Notes under the pieces: model-generated
Database searches by the model: none
What the model saw: the letters and a program-made list of their open reading frames with translations, nothing else
Told to the model about the DNA's origin: nothing
Translations under genes and position numbers: made by a program
Source: Bradyrhizobium nanningense
Lineage (GTDB): Bacteria > Pseudomonadota > Alphaproteobacteria > Rhizobiales > Xanthobacteraceae
Assembly: GCF_004114535.1 (NCBI RefSeq)
Contig: NZ_LBJC01000024.1
Coordinates: 186,001-250,000, forward strand
Length of the DNA: 64,000 nucleotides
Direction of reading: 5' to 3'
Shown here: positions 44,502 through 53,598 of the stretch, in pieces
Layout of the letters: each line of letters starts with the position of its first letter
Position numbering within the stretch: position 1 is the stretch's first letter

Positions 44502-47369
44502 ATGACGTCGACCTGCGACAACGAGCTTGGTGCACGCCGCGAGCAGGCCCCTGAGGCCCTGGTCGCGCTGAGCCAGCTTGCGCTCGACCACATGGAACAG
44601 GGCGTCTGCGTCTACGACGCCGACAACCGGATCGTGCTGGTCAACCAGCGTTACCTGTCTCTGTTCGACATGTGGGCCGACATCGTGCGGGTGGGCACGA
44701 GCTACCGCGAGGTGCTCGCGCACAGCGCCGGACGCGGCAACTTTCCGGAAGGCGAGCTTGACGCGCTCTATTCGGCGCGGATGGCCCAGATCGCCGGGGG
44801 AAAACCGTTCCGGACCGAGCAGCGGCTAGCGAGCGGCCTCGTCATGTCGCTCGAACTGAAGCCGCTTCCCGGCGGCGGCTGGATGACGATCTGCGACGAT
44901 GTCACGCGCCTCGCCCGGCTCGAAGCGGAATTGCGCGTGCAGACCGAGCGCAGCCAGCACGCGCTCGCCAACATGTCGCACGGCCTCATCATGTACGACG
45001 CCGACAGCCGCGTCGTCGTCTGCAACGAACGTTTCCTGAACCTCTACGACCTCGATCCCGGGATCGTGAAGCCGGGAGTCTCGCATCGTACGGTGCTCGA
45101 CCATTGGGTGTCGCGGGGCAATTTACCGGGCATGCCGGCCGACGAATTCCATAATTCCAGATTGGAGGACGTGCGCGCCAGGCGGGCGAAATCCCTGCTG
45201 GTGATGCGTTATGACGGACGCATGGTGCAGACGGTCTCCCGCTTCCTGCCCGACGGCGGCTGGGTGACCGTGCACGAGGACGTCACGGAGCGGCTGCAGT
45301 ACGAGGAGACGCTGAGGCAGCAGAACGTCATGCTCGATGCGGCGCTGGAGAACATGGCGCATGGGCTCGCCTTCTACGACAGCGACATGCGGCTTCGGGT
45401 CTGCAACACCACCTACCGAAAGCTCTACCGACTATCGCCGGAGGAGACCAGGCCCGGCACGCATATCGCAGAGCTGATCGAGCGTTCGATGGCGAACGGG
45501 GCGTTTGCTTCCGAGCATAGCCCTCGGCAAATCCTCGAAGCCGCCCGCGCGCGGATCGCTAACCGCGATAGCTCGCCGATGCGGCGGAGCATGTCCAACG
45601 ATACCGTGCTCTCGGTACGCTATTGCGCATTGGCAGACGGCGGCTTCGTCGCCACCTATGAAGATATCACCGAGCGGGAACATGCGATCGGGGAGCTGAG
45701 CGAGCAGTACCGCCGCTTCGACGCGGCGCTGAACAACATGAGCCAGGGTCTGTGCATGCTCGATGCGAGCCTGCGCGTGATCGTATGCAACCGCCGCTAT
45801 ATCGAGATGTACGGCCTCTCGCCCGATATGGTGAAGCCCGGCGTCTCAATGCGCGAGATCATGGAGCACAGCTGCGAGCTCGGCATCCATCCGAACATGA
45901 CGGGTGCCAAGCTCTACGCCGACTATGTCGAACGGCTGCGTGAGGGCGAGCACACGCTGCACCGGCATTTGAACGACGGCCGCATCATCAAGCTCAATCA
46001 CAAGCGCATGGAGCAAGGCGGCTGGGTCGTCACCTATGAGGACGTCACCGAGCGTCACAAGGCCCAGGCCCGGGTGGCGCATATGGCGCGGCACGATTCG
46101 CTGACCGACCTGCCCAATCGCGCGCTGTTCCGCGAGAAGATGGGCGAGGGGCTGAACCAGGTCGCGATCGCCGGCGGCGCGATGGCGGTGCTGTGCTTCG
46201 ACCTCGACAATTTCAAGACCGTCAACGACCGCCTCGGCCATGCCGCGGGCGACCGCCTGTTGCGTTGGGTCGCAGCGCGGTTGAAGGAGAATGTCGGCGA
46301 GCACGACACCGTCGCACGCCTCGGCGGCGACGAATTCGCCGTGCTGCAGCGCGGTCCGCAGCCGCAATCGGCGGAGAAGCTCGCCAGGCGACTGGTCGAG
46401 GTCATCGGCCGCCCGCCGCCGCTGGAGAACCAGTCGATCCATGTCGGCGCCTCGGTCGGAATCGCGATCGCGCCCGATCACGGGCTCGATGCGGACGAAC
46501 TGATGAAGTGCGCCGACCTCGCGCTGTACCAGGCCAAAGCCAAGGGGCGCGGCGCCTACCAGCTGTTCGAGCCCGAGATGGAAGAAGAGGCGCGCAGCCG
46601 GCACGCGCTGGAGCAGGATCTGCGCGGCGCGCTGGAGGCACGCGAATTCCACCTGGTGTTCCAGCCGCAGATGCGGCTCGATTCGTCGGAGCTCACCGGC
46701 TTCGAGGCACTGCTGCGCTGGAAGCATCCTTCGCGCGGCTTCATCTCGCCGGCCGAGTTCATTCCGATCGCGGAGGAAAACGGGCTGATCGTGCCGATCG
46801 GCGAATGGGTGCTGCGCAGCGCCTGTGCGACCGCCGTGTCCTGGCCCGATGTCACCGTCGCAGTGAACCTGTCGCCGGTGCAGTTTCGCTCGCGCGGCCT
46901 AGTGGCAATGGTCACGAGCGCGCTGGCTGAAGCCGGTCTGCCGCCGCGGCGGCTCGAGCTCGAGGTCACCGAGACGGCCCTGCTCGACGACAGCGAGGCG
47001 ACGATCGAGATCCTGCACCAGCTCCGCGCGCTGGGGATACGCGTCAGTCTCGACGATTTCGGCGTTGGCTATTCCTCGCTGAGTTACTTGCGCAAGTTTC
47101 CGTTCGACCGCATCAAGATCGACCGATCCTTCGTCGGCACGCTCGGCGAAAGCCCGGAGAGCGTGGCCATCGTCCGCACCATCGCAAGCCTCGGCTCCGT
47201 GCTCGGCGTCGAGACAACGGCGGAGGGTGTGGAGACCGAGGAGCAGCTCGATTTCGTGCGCGAATGCGGCTGCACTGCCGTGCAGGGCTATTATTTCGGC
47301 AAGCCGTGCCTCGCATCGGAGGTCAGCCGCACCATCGAGACACTGACCACGATCCGGCGCGTGGCGTAG
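44502..47369 (+). CDS. Multi-PAS GGDEF-EAL c-di-GMP protein
   Basis: A 955-residue cytosolic protein. Four consecutive PAS-like units of about 125-130 residues occupy the first 530 residues, each opening with the same pattern: D-H-M-E-Q-G-V-C-V-Y-D, A-N-M-S-H-G-L-I-M-Y-D, E-N-M-A-H-G-L-A-F-Y-D, N-N-M-S-Q-G-L-C-M-L-D. Then a GGDEF domain with intact G-G-D-E-F at 608-612, and an EAL domain with E-A-L at 735-737, E-V-T-E-T and D-D-F-G. Both synthesis and hydrolysis of c-di-GMP are possible. No membrane helix. I use ATG 44502; TTG at 44475 is an alternative. It is convergent with a second EAL protein gene. Confidence 0.93.
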   Translation: MTSTCDNELGARREQAPEALVALSQLALDHMEQGVCVYDADNRIVLVNQRYLSLFDMWADIVRVGTSYREVLAHSAGRGNFPEGELDALYSARMAQIAGGKPFRTEQRLASGLVMSLELKPLPGGGWMTICDDVTRLARLEAELRVQTERSQHALANMSHGLIMYDADSRVVVCNERFLNLYDLDPGIVKPGVSHRTVLDHWVSRGNLPGMPADEFHNSRLEDVRARRAKSLLVMRYDGRMVQTVSRFLPDGGWVTVHEDVTERLQYEETLRQQNVMLDAALENMAHGLAFYDSDMRLRVCNTTYRKLYRLSPEETRPGTHIAELIERSMANGAFASEHSPRQILEAARARIANRDSSPMRRSMSNDTVLSVRYCALADGGFVATYEDITEREHAIGELSEQYRRFDAALNNMSQGLCMLDASLRVIVCNRRYIEMYGLSPDMVKPGVSMREIMEHSCELGIHPNMTGAKLYADYVERLREGEHTLHRHLNDGRIIKLNHKRMEQGGWVVTYEDVTERHKAQARVAHMARHDSLTDLPNRALFREKMGEGLNQVAIAGGAMAVLCFDLDNFKTVNDRLGHAAGDRLLRWVAARLKENVGEHDTVARLGGDEFAVLQRGPQPQSAEKLARRLVEVIGRPPPLENQSIHVGASVGIAIAPDHGLDADELMKCADLALYQAKAKGRGAYQLFEPEMEEEARSRHALEQDLRGALEAREFHLVFQPQMRLDSSELTGFEALLRWKHPSRGFISPAEFIPIAEENGLIVPIGEWVLRSACATAVSWPDVTVAVNLSPVQFRSRGLVAMVTSALAEAGLPPRRLELEVTETALLDDSEATIEILHQLRALGIRVSLDDFGVGYSSLSYLRKFPFDRIKIDRSFVGTLGESPESVAIVRTIASLGSVLGVETTAEGVETEEQLDFVRECGCTAVQGYYFGKPCLASEVSRTIETLTTIRRVA

Positions 47370-47486
47370 CGGCTTTCTGCTCCCTCAAATTCCGCCTCTT
47401 GGCACACGACCAAACGACGAATTGTCGCATGTCCCGGTTTGACCGGGATTGCCGCACCGACCGCCGCGCGATTGAATCGATGAACG

Positions 47487-49223
47487 CTAGCCCGCCGCAG
47501 GCAGCGCGTTCTCCGCCGCCGTACCCCACGGCCGCTCGGCCGAGGCAAGCCCGATCAGGCGGCCCTGGATGTAGTCGCAGCCCCAGTCGCGCAGCATGAT
47601 TGCGGCTTCCTCGTCCTGCACCCATTCGGCGACCGTCTTGATGTCGAGGCGTCGGGCGAGGTCGATCAGGGTCTGCACGAAGGCGCGGTCGTCGGCGGAA
47701 TGGGTGATGTTCTGCACGAACGCGCCGTCGATCTTCACGATATCCACGCCGAGCTTGCGCAGGTTTCGGAACGAGGTGTAGCCGGCGCCGAAATCGTCGA
47801 TGGCGATGCGGCTGCCGAAATTCTTCAGCCGCGTGACGAAGCCACGGACATCGTCGATGTCCTGGATCGCGACCGTCTCGGTGATCTCGACGATCAACCG
47901 CTCGGCAACGCCGGGATGGGCCAGCATCAGCGATTCGATTCCCGCCCACCAATCCGGATCCATGGTCGTATCGGGCGAGATGTTGAGGCTGAGGCTGACA
48001 TCGGGCGCGGCGGCGAGCTCGGCGACCACGAGCTCGAGCACGCGGTGATCGACCAGACGGATCAGGCCGAGCCGTTCGGCGACCGGCACGATGTCGGGCG
48101 CGAGCAGCACGTGGCCGTCGCCCTGGTCCATCCGTACCAGGCATTCGTGGAACGCGCGCTCGCGCGAGGCGGCCGCCACCACCGGCTCATAGGCGAGCTT
48201 GATGCGGCGCTCGTTCAGCGCGGTGACGATTTCGTCGGTGACGCGGATGTTGACGCGGCGCTGCGCGTCGCGTGCGGCATCCGGACGCCACGCGGCGAAC
48301 GAGCCGACGCGGCGGCGCTTGGCGGCATCCAGCGTCTCATGGGCGCGGTTGACGGCTTCGTCGGTGTTGCGGGCATAGCGCGGCACGCTGACCGCGCCGA
48401 TCGAGGCGGTGACCGAGACCGGACCGGATTTGGTCGGCACGACCTCGTCGCGAATGGCGGCGAGGAAGCGCTCGGCGGCGACGTTCATGTCGTCGACGGT
48501 GCAGTTCTTCAGGATCAGGCCGAACTTGTTGCCGGAGAAGCGGCCGAGCACGTCGCCGCCGCGCAGGCGCGAGCGGATGCGCTTGGCGATGTCGAGGATG
48601 ACGGCATCGGCAACGTCGAAGCCGAAGGCGTCGTTGACGCGGGCGAGGTGATCGATGCCGACCAGCATGAACGCCGCGGTCGAGCGGAAGCGGGTGGTCT
48701 CCTCGATCGCCTCGGCCAGCGCCGCAATCAGGTGGGAGCGGTTCAGCTCGCCGGTCAGCGGATCGAGCCGGGCCAGCTTGGTCAGCTCCTCGTCGCGGGC
48801 ATGGCGCTCGTTGTTGATACGGATCGAGCCGATCGCGCGCACCGGGCGACCGTCGGGGCCGGCGAACCAGCGGCCAGTCTCCTCGATCCAGATCACGGGA
48901 TCGGCGGCGCTCATGCGAACGCCGTACTCGACCCGGTAGGGCGTGCCGTCGGCGCCGTGCACGGCGGACGTCTGCGCCAGCGCGGCGGTCCGCAGCGCCG
49001 GCCCGGGCTCGATCAGCTTGGCGAATTCGGCGCCGGTCGCCAACCGCTCGGCGGGAATGCCGGGAAAAACGCTGGCGACCTGATCACCCCAGACAATGGC
49101 ATCGCTGGCGATATCCCAGGCGAACACGGCCTGACCGAGCGCGGCCAGAATGTCGGAGGCTTGCGGCAATGCAGGGGTCAAAATCGCCTCGTTTCGGAAC
49201 AGCAGGGAGTCCTGGGCCGGCAC
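47487..49223 (-). CDS. GGDEF-EAL protein with degenerate GGDEF site
   Basis: A 578-residue protein: PAS-like N-terminus (about 20-140), GGDEF-fold domain, EAL domain. The diguanylate cyclase site reads F-S-G-N-K-F in place of G-G-D-E-F, so synthesis is unlikely. The EAL site reads E-C-L, but the metal and catalytic residues of the phosphodiesterase look kept: the N in L-S-L-N-I-S, E-I-T-E-T, I-D-D-F-G, the lysine of V-K-I-D and the glutamate of V-A-E-W. It is most likely a phosphodiesterase with a GTP-sensing or structural GGDEF domain. No membrane segment. It is convergent with the multi-PAS protein. Confidence 0.9.
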   Translation of the reverse strand: MPAQDSLLFRNEAILTPALPQASDILAALGQAVFAWDIASDAIVWGDQVASVFPGIPAERLATGAEFAKLIEPGPALRTAALAQTSAVHGADGTPYRVEYGVRMSAADPVIWIEETGRWFAGPDGRPVRAIGSIRINNERHARDEELTKLARLDPLTGELNRSHLIAALAEAIEETTRFRSTAAFMLVGIDHLARVNDAFGFDVADAVILDIAKRIRSRLRGGDVLGRFSGNKFGLILKNCTVDDMNVAAERFLAAIRDEVVPTKSGPVSVTASIGAVSVPRYARNTDEAVNRAHETLDAAKRRRVGSFAAWRPDAARDAQRRVNIRVTDEIVTALNERRIKLAYEPVVAAASRERAFHECLVRMDQGDGHVLLAPDIVPVAERLGLIRLVDHRVLELVVAELAAAPDVSLSLNISPDTTMDPDWWAGIESLMLAHPGVAERLIVEITETVAIQDIDDVRGFVTRLKNFGSRIAIDDFGAGYTSFRNLRKLGVDIVKIDGAFVQNITHSADDRAFVQTLIDLARRLDIKTVAEWVQDEEAAIMLRDWGCDYIQGRLIGLASAERPWGTAAENALPAAG

Positions 49224-49386
49224 AGGATAGAGCCAGATTCGTCTCCGACCCTAGGCAAAGTTGATAAACAATTTGGAAACCACGTTCCCAGAACACCCAG
49301 GAACCAATTAAGCTCGACCGGCATAGGCCTTGCGAGACCATCACGTGCACCGGCGCCGATGTCCCAAAACGCGCCAGCTCAATCTG

Positions 49387-49662
49387 ATGAACGGTGTTGC
49401 GATGGCGACGGCGGATGGAATCGAAGAGGTAGAGCGGCAGGCCGGCACGGCCCTGGTACCGCTGATGCCGACGTTACGATGGGTGCACAAGGCGCCGCCG
49501 CCGCGCCCTGATCCGAGCTTCGTCGCCCAGCTCATCGCCAATGCCGAGCAGCTGCCCCAAACGAGCCGGCTTCGCCGCGCCTCTCCCGAAGACGCGCAGA
49601 TGGCCTATGGCAGCAAGCGCCCGCTGCAAAGCGTCAGCGCAAGGACGCGGCAGGTGGCTTGA
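49387..49662 (+). CDS. Small hypothetical protein
   Basis: About 91 residues (ATG 49387; ATG 49402 also possible). No signal peptide or membrane segment. The C-terminal half has R-P-D-P-S-F-V-A-Q-L-I-A-N and L-R-R-A-S-P-E-D-A-Q-M-A-Y-G, a pattern I associate with short rhizobial hypothetical proteins, so I think it is real. It ends eight bases before the convergent membrane protein gene. No function can be given. Confidence 0.55.
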   Translation: MNGVAMATADGIEEVERQAGTALVPLMPTLRWVHKAPPPRPDPSFVAQLIANAEQLPQTSRLRRASPEDAQMAYGSKRPLQSVSARTRQVA

Positions 49663-49669
49663 CGCTGGG

Positions 49670-50323
49670 TCAGCGCGGCGGCGTGTCGGAGGACGGCGGC
49701 GTGCCGTTACCCGGCTGAAGCTGCGGCGAGGGAATTTCTGGCGAAGACGCGCCCTGCACGGGCTTGGGCGCAGGATGATCCATCAGCACGGATTCGGCGA
49801 CGGATTGCGCCGAGGCTGCGGGAGGCTCGACCGGTGCCGGCTGCGGCGCAATCACCGGCTCGAACTTGCGCTCGGACACCACATCCGGCGCGTCGACCTG
49901 GCGCTTGGCCTTGCGCGGCGCCGGCACCGTCGTCTCCGCGACGTAGGTGACGCGGCGGCGCGTGCGTTGGGCAATGCCGCCGAGGAAATCCGCCATCGCG
50001 AGCAGCACCAGCAGGAAATAGGTCGAGTTGCCGAACTTGGGCCACATCACGAATTCGGCCGCCGCCGCGCCAAAGACGATCAGCGACAGCAGGTGGTCCA
50101 TCAGGAACTTCGATCCGGGCCGCGCGCCCTTGACCACTTCGAGCAACAGCAACACCACGCCGAGCGCGAGCAGGAGATCGGCGAGCGTGACCGGCCAGGC
50201 CTCGCCCGTGATCATCGGCACCTTGAACAGCACGTCCGAGAAGGACACGCTGGGCATCAGGAAGGCGATGATGTTGTAGACCGCGAGCGGAATCAGAAGC
50301 AGCGGGAAACCGACCATCGGCAA
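49670..50323 (-). CDS. Membrane protein of unknown function with proline-rich tail
   Basis: A 217-residue protein. Four membrane helices in the first 120 residues (about 4-22, 47-63, 78-95 and 102-118) are followed by a basic segment (Q-R-T-R-R-R) and a cytosolic tail of about 90 residues rich in proline and alanine. No catalytic motif. The next gene on the same strand is rpmF, further upstream, with its own spacing. Function unknown. Confidence 0.75.
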   Translation of the reverse strand: MPMVGFPLLLIPLAVYNIIAFLMPSVSFSDVLFKVPMITGEAWPVTLADLLLALGVVLLLLEVVKGARPGSKFLMDHLLSLIVFGAAAAEFVMWPKFGNSTYFLLVLLAMADFLGGIAQRTRRRVTYVAETTVPAPRKAKRQVDAPDVVSERKFEPVIAPQPAPVEPPAASAQSVAESVLMDHPAPKPVQGASSPEIPSPQLQPGNGTPPSSDTPPR

Positions 50324-50458
50324 AATGCCTCTCGATCATGATATCCGGACAGAACAATGCAGCGGCGAAGCATTCGCTCCGCCGCCGTCACCGTCTATCT
50401 CATGGATGGGCCGAAATCAGGCAAGCCAGATCATCCTGCCCAAAGCAAGGTCCTGACC

Positions 50459-50641
50459 TCAGGACTCTTTCTTCTTCAGGACCTGCCGGCCCTTGTACAT
50501 GCCGGTCTTGAGGTCGAGATGGTGCGGACGACGGAGCTCGCCGGAGTCCTTGTCTTCCACATAGGTCGGCTTCTTGATGGCGTCTGCCGAGCGGCGCATG
50601 CCACGGCGCGACGGCGAGGTTTTTCTTCTCGGAACGGCCAT
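50459..50641 (-). CDS. rpmF: 50S ribosomal protein L32
   Basis: A 60-residue protein beginning A-V-P-R-R-K-T-S-P-S-R-R-G-M-R-R, the universal L32 N-terminus, with H-H-L-D-L-K-T-G-M-Y in the C-terminal half. The zinc cysteines found in some L32 proteins are absent, as in other alphaproteobacteria. It stands alone here, without plsX or yceD next to it. The mtgA gene lies upstream on the same strand, 169 bases away. Confidence 0.97.
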   Translation of the reverse strand: MAVPRRKTSPSRRGMRRSADAIKKPTYVEDKDSGELRRPHHLDLKTGMYKGRQVLKKKES

Positions 50642-50810
50642 TTCAATATCCTCTAGGGATTGGTGTCATCAGGGCATCGTCCGCGGAGGGACGGCTCAGC
50701 ACCCGCAATAGGAGGCGAGCTGAATGCCGATCAAGGCCGGGCTTATAGAGGAAGGCTGGCCGTAAAGCTAGGCTCTTGGGCCGGAAAATACGCCCGGAAT
50801 GGGCTCAAAA

Positions 50811-51485
50811 TCAGCGATTTTCGCGCCAGCAGGTCGCAAGCGAGCTCGCCTGGCCCCGCGCCATATAGGTGGCGGCCAGCCGCCGGACACCCGGCCCGGG
50901 GGTTTTAGCGCTGCGTTTGGCCGGATTCGGCAGGATCGAGGCCAGAAGGGCCGCCTCTCGGGGTGAGAGGTCCTCGGCCGACTTGCCGAAGGCATAGGCG
51001 CTGCCGGCCTCGACGCCAAACTGCCCTCCCGGACCGAACTCCGCGATGTTGAGATAAATCTCCAGGATCCGTGGCTTGGGCAGGACGAGATCGATCCAGA
51101 GCGCCAGCGGGAATTCGAGCGCCTTGCGGACGAAATCCCGGCCCTGCCAGAAAAACAGGTTTTTCGCGACCTGCTGGGTGATCGTGGAGGCGCCCCGGAA
51201 GGCGGTGCCGTCTTCCTTTGCGTCGTCGATCGCCTCGCGCAGCGCGCCCCAGTCGATACCGTGATGCTTGCAGAAATGGGCATCCTCGGCAGCGATCACC
51301 GATCGCGGCAGATAGGGCGACATCGCCGCCAGATCGATCCATTCCCTGTGCATCGGCGCGCCGCGAAGCGAGCGCCAGGCCATCAGCGTCGAGACCGGAT
51401 GGCCTGTGCGGTAGAATGGCGCGATCACATAGGGCGCGAGCAGCGCAACCGCGAGCACCAGGAGAAGGATTTTGACGATGCGCAA
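50811..51485 (-). CDS. mtgA: Monofunctional biosynthetic peptidoglycan transglycosylase
   Basis: A 224-residue GT51 glycosyltransferase. One N-terminal membrane helix (about 3-20), then the catalytic domain: I-A-A-E-D-A-H-F with the catalytic glutamate, G-A-S-T-I-T-Q-Q-V-A-K-N-L, and R-K-A-L-E-F-P-L. I-L-E-I-Y-L-N is the fifth motif. It polymerises lipid II on the periplasmic face. I place the start at TTG 51485, which has GGAAAGG six to twelve bases upstream and gives the usual length; no ATG is available nearby. Confidence 0.93.
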   Translation of the reverse strand: MRIVKILLLVLAVALLAPYVIAPFYRTGHPVSTLMAWRSLRGAPMHREWIDLAAMSPYLPRSVIAAEDAHFCKHHGIDWGALREAIDDAKEDGTAFRGASTITQQVAKNLFFWQGRDFVRKALEFPLALWIDLVLPKPRILEIYLNIAEFGPGGQFGVEAGSAYAFGKSAEDLSPREAALLASILPNPAKRSAKTPGPGVRRLAATYMARGQASSLATCWRENR

Positions 51486-51646
51486 ATCAGCCTTTCCGGC
51501 GCAAAATGAAACGCAGCCGCGGATCCTGCCATTAAGTCTGTGATAATTCGGGCCTTTTCCAGCACTTTTTAGGCCTTCCAGACGATTGACTGGGGCGGGC
51601 GCATAAAGGATTGTCCCGCCGAATTTTAGTTCTGGAGCCCTTCTTG

Positions 51647-52570
51647 ATGACCAGCACGTCCCCGTCCGATTTCGCCAAACGTCTGGACAAGACCGCTGAT
51701 GATACCGAAGCCCTGCTCGGGCGCCTGCTGTCGGACGACATCCTGCATGATGAGATCGCCCGGCCCAAGCGGCTGATGGACGCAATGCGCTATTCGAGCC
51801 TGAACGGCGGCAAGCGTTTGCGGCCGTTCCTCGTGGTCGAGAGCGCAGCCGTATTCGGCGTGCCGCGCGAAGCGGCCCTGCTCGTGGGTGCCGCGCTCGA
51901 ATGCATCCATTGCTATTCGCTGATCCATGACGACCTCCCGGCGATGGACAATTCGGACCTGCGCCGCGGCCGCCCCACCCTGCACAAGCACACCGACGAC
52001 GCGACCGCGATTCTCGCCGGCGACGGCCTGTTGACGCTCGCCTTCGACATCGTCACCCGCGACGAGATCCATCGCGACGCCAATGTGCGGCTGCTTTTGA
52101 CGCGCGCTCTGGCGCGCTGCGCCGGCATCGGCGGCATGGTCGGCGGCCAGATCCTCGATCTCGCCGGCGAAGGCCGCTTTGGCGGCAACGAGCCAATCGA
52201 CGTCGCGCGTATCCAGCAGATGAAGACCGGCGCGCTGCTGCGCTACGGCTGCATCGCCGGTGCCATTCTCGGCCAGGCCTCGCAGAAGGAATATCAGGCG
52301 CTCGACGATTACGGCCGCGCGCTCGGCGAAGCCTTCCAGATCGCGGACGATCTGCTCGACGTCGAAGGCGATGCCGCCGCGCTCGGCAAGCCGGCCGGCG
52401 CCGATGCCGCGCTTGGCAAGACCACGTTCGTCACGCAGCTCGGCATCGAAGGCGCCAAGCAGCGCGTGCGTGACCTGCTCGCCCGGGCCGACAGCGCCGT
52501 GTCGATCTTCGGCGACCGCGCCGCCGTGCTGCAGGCGGCGGCGCGATTCGTCGCCGAGCGGAAGAACTGA
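51647..52570 (+). CDS. ispA: Farnesyl diphosphate synthase (polyprenyl synthetase)
   Basis: A 307-residue prenyl transferase. The first aspartate-rich motif is D-D-L-P-A-M-D, the short-chain FPP-type form, and the second is D-D-L-L-D; G-G-K-R-L-R-P and Q-M-K-T-G-A-L complete the family set. It condenses IPP with DMAPP and GPP to farnesyl diphosphate. ATG 51647 has TCTGGAG upstream; an upstream in-frame start at 51611 lacks support. It is divergent from mtgA. The MEP-pathway gene ispG lies about 8 kb away in this window. Confidence 0.92.
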   Translation: MTSTSPSDFAKRLDKTADDTEALLGRLLSDDILHDEIARPKRLMDAMRYSSLNGGKRLRPFLVVESAAVFGVPREAALLVGAALECIHCYSLIHDDLPAMDNSDLRRGRPTLHKHTDDATAILAGDGLLTLAFDIVTRDEIHRDANVRLLLTRALARCAGIGGMVGGQILDLAGEGRFGGNEPIDVARIQQMKTGALLRYGCIAGAILGQASQKEYQALDDYGRALGEAFQIADDLLDVEGDAAALGKPAGADAALGKTTFVTQLGIEGAKQRVRDLLARADSAVSIFGDRAAVLQAAARFVAERKN

Positions 52571-52579
52571 CGCATACCG

Positions 52580-53272
52580 ATGGCGGTCGAGGGCAAAGAA
52601 GACCCCGTCCTTGCCCGCTTCCGCAAGATGTCGCGGCCGGTGCGGCTGATCTATGCGCGGCCGCGGACCTTCATCGCGCTCGTGGCCGGCATCCTGGTCA
52701 GCCTGCTGCTGCCGGGCTCGTACCGGCTGGTGACGCGGCTCCTGTTCGGCTGGGATGCGTTGATCGCGGTCTATCTCGTCCTGGTCTATGCGATGATGCT
52801 GTGCAACGACCACCAGCACATCCGCCGCGGCGCCGCGATGCAGGACGACGGCCGCTTCGTGATCCTGCTGGTGACGGCGACCGGCGCCTTCGCCAGCATC
52901 GCGGCGATCGTCTCCGAACTCGGCATGCAACATCGCGGAGTTCTGGAGTTGAGCGTCGCGATCACCACAATCGTGCTGTCGTGGGCCGCCGTGCACACGA
53001 CCTTCGCGCTGCATTACGCGCATGATTATTACCGCGGCGCCCAACCGGGCGGCTTGCAATTCCCGAGCGGCGACAAGGAAGACCACGCCGACTATTGGGA
53101 CTTCGTCTATTTCTCGTTCGTGATCGGCATGACCGCGCAGGTCTCCGACGTCGGCATCACCGACAAGACGATCCGCCGCACGGCTACCGCGCATGGGATC
53201 GTGTCATTCATCTACAACACGGCCTTGCTGGCCCTGACGGTGAACATCGCCGCGAGCGCGATTTCGGCATAA
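52580..53272 (+). CDS. DUF1345-type membrane protein
   Basis: A 230-residue inner-membrane protein with about five helices (around 30-47, 55-75, 92-110, 122-145, 206-226). The stretch A-L-H-Y-A-H-D-Y-Y followed by D-Y-W-D-F-V-Y-F-S-F-V-I-G-M-T and Q-V-S-D-V is the signature I associate with the DUF1345 family. It begins nine bases after ispA, so it is probably co-transcribed. Function unknown. Confidence 0.8.
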   Translation: MAVEGKEDPVLARFRKMSRPVRLIYARPRTFIALVAGILVSLLLPGSYRLVTRLLFGWDALIAVYLVLVYAMMLCNDHQHIRRGAAMQDDGRFVILLVTATGAFASIAAIVSELGMQHRGVLELSVAITTIVLSWAAVHTTFALHYAHDYYRGAQPGGLQFPSGDKEDHADYWDFVYFSFVIGMTAQVSDVGITDKTIRRTATAHGIVSFIYNTALLALTVNIAASAISA

Positions 53273-53320
53273 TCTGTCGTCCCTGCCTGGTACGCAATCG
53301 CGCACGGGCGCAGGGACAGA
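53273..53320. repeat. Imperfect family F palindrome
   Basis: TCTGTCGTCCCTGC at the left and GCAGGGACAGA at the right with a partly symmetric centre (TACGCAATCGCGC). It overlaps the first base after the DUF1345 gene and could end the ispA transcript. Confidence 0.8.
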
Positions 53321-53335
53321 GGAAGACTTCCAACC

Positions 53336-53470
53336 TCAGCAACAAACCTCGGCATTGGCGTCGTTGCCGGGGCCGCCGAACGGATCGTCCCGGCAGGCAT
53401 CCAGGACGACGAGGCGAAGCTGCTTGGCAGGCTCGTCAGGGCGTTCGAGCCCCCTTTGGGACCGCTTTAG
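53336..53470 (-). pseudogene. Remnant of a caspase-like (peptidase C14) gene
   Basis: The last 30 codons of a leftward frame read L-R-L-V-V-L-D-A-C-R-D-D-P-F-G, which is the catalytic-cysteine motif of bacterial caspase-like proteins (usually V-V-L-D-A-C-R-D-N-P-F). The frame then stops at 53336 after about 15 more residues, and upstream there is no caspase p20 domain with its catalytic histidine. The rest of 53320-53598 holds no gene. I take it as the leftover of a deleted metacaspase-family gene. Confidence 0.5.
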
Positions 53471-53598
53471 CAGGATCTGATGGCGATGCTTGCAATGGAG
53501 GTCACGAAGACTGCATCGACGACTACCCGAAAGCCCCGTTGTTTGTCGCACCAACGCGGTCGCGGTTCGCTGCCAAGCCGACGTCAGGCCGACTTCCC

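Noticed and set aside
47700..49511. 603-codon open frame on the plus strand opposite the GGDEF-EAL gene
   Set aside because: It is antisense to a gene with clear domain motifs; the translation is rich in D, H, R and G without any motif, which is what third-position GC bias produces.
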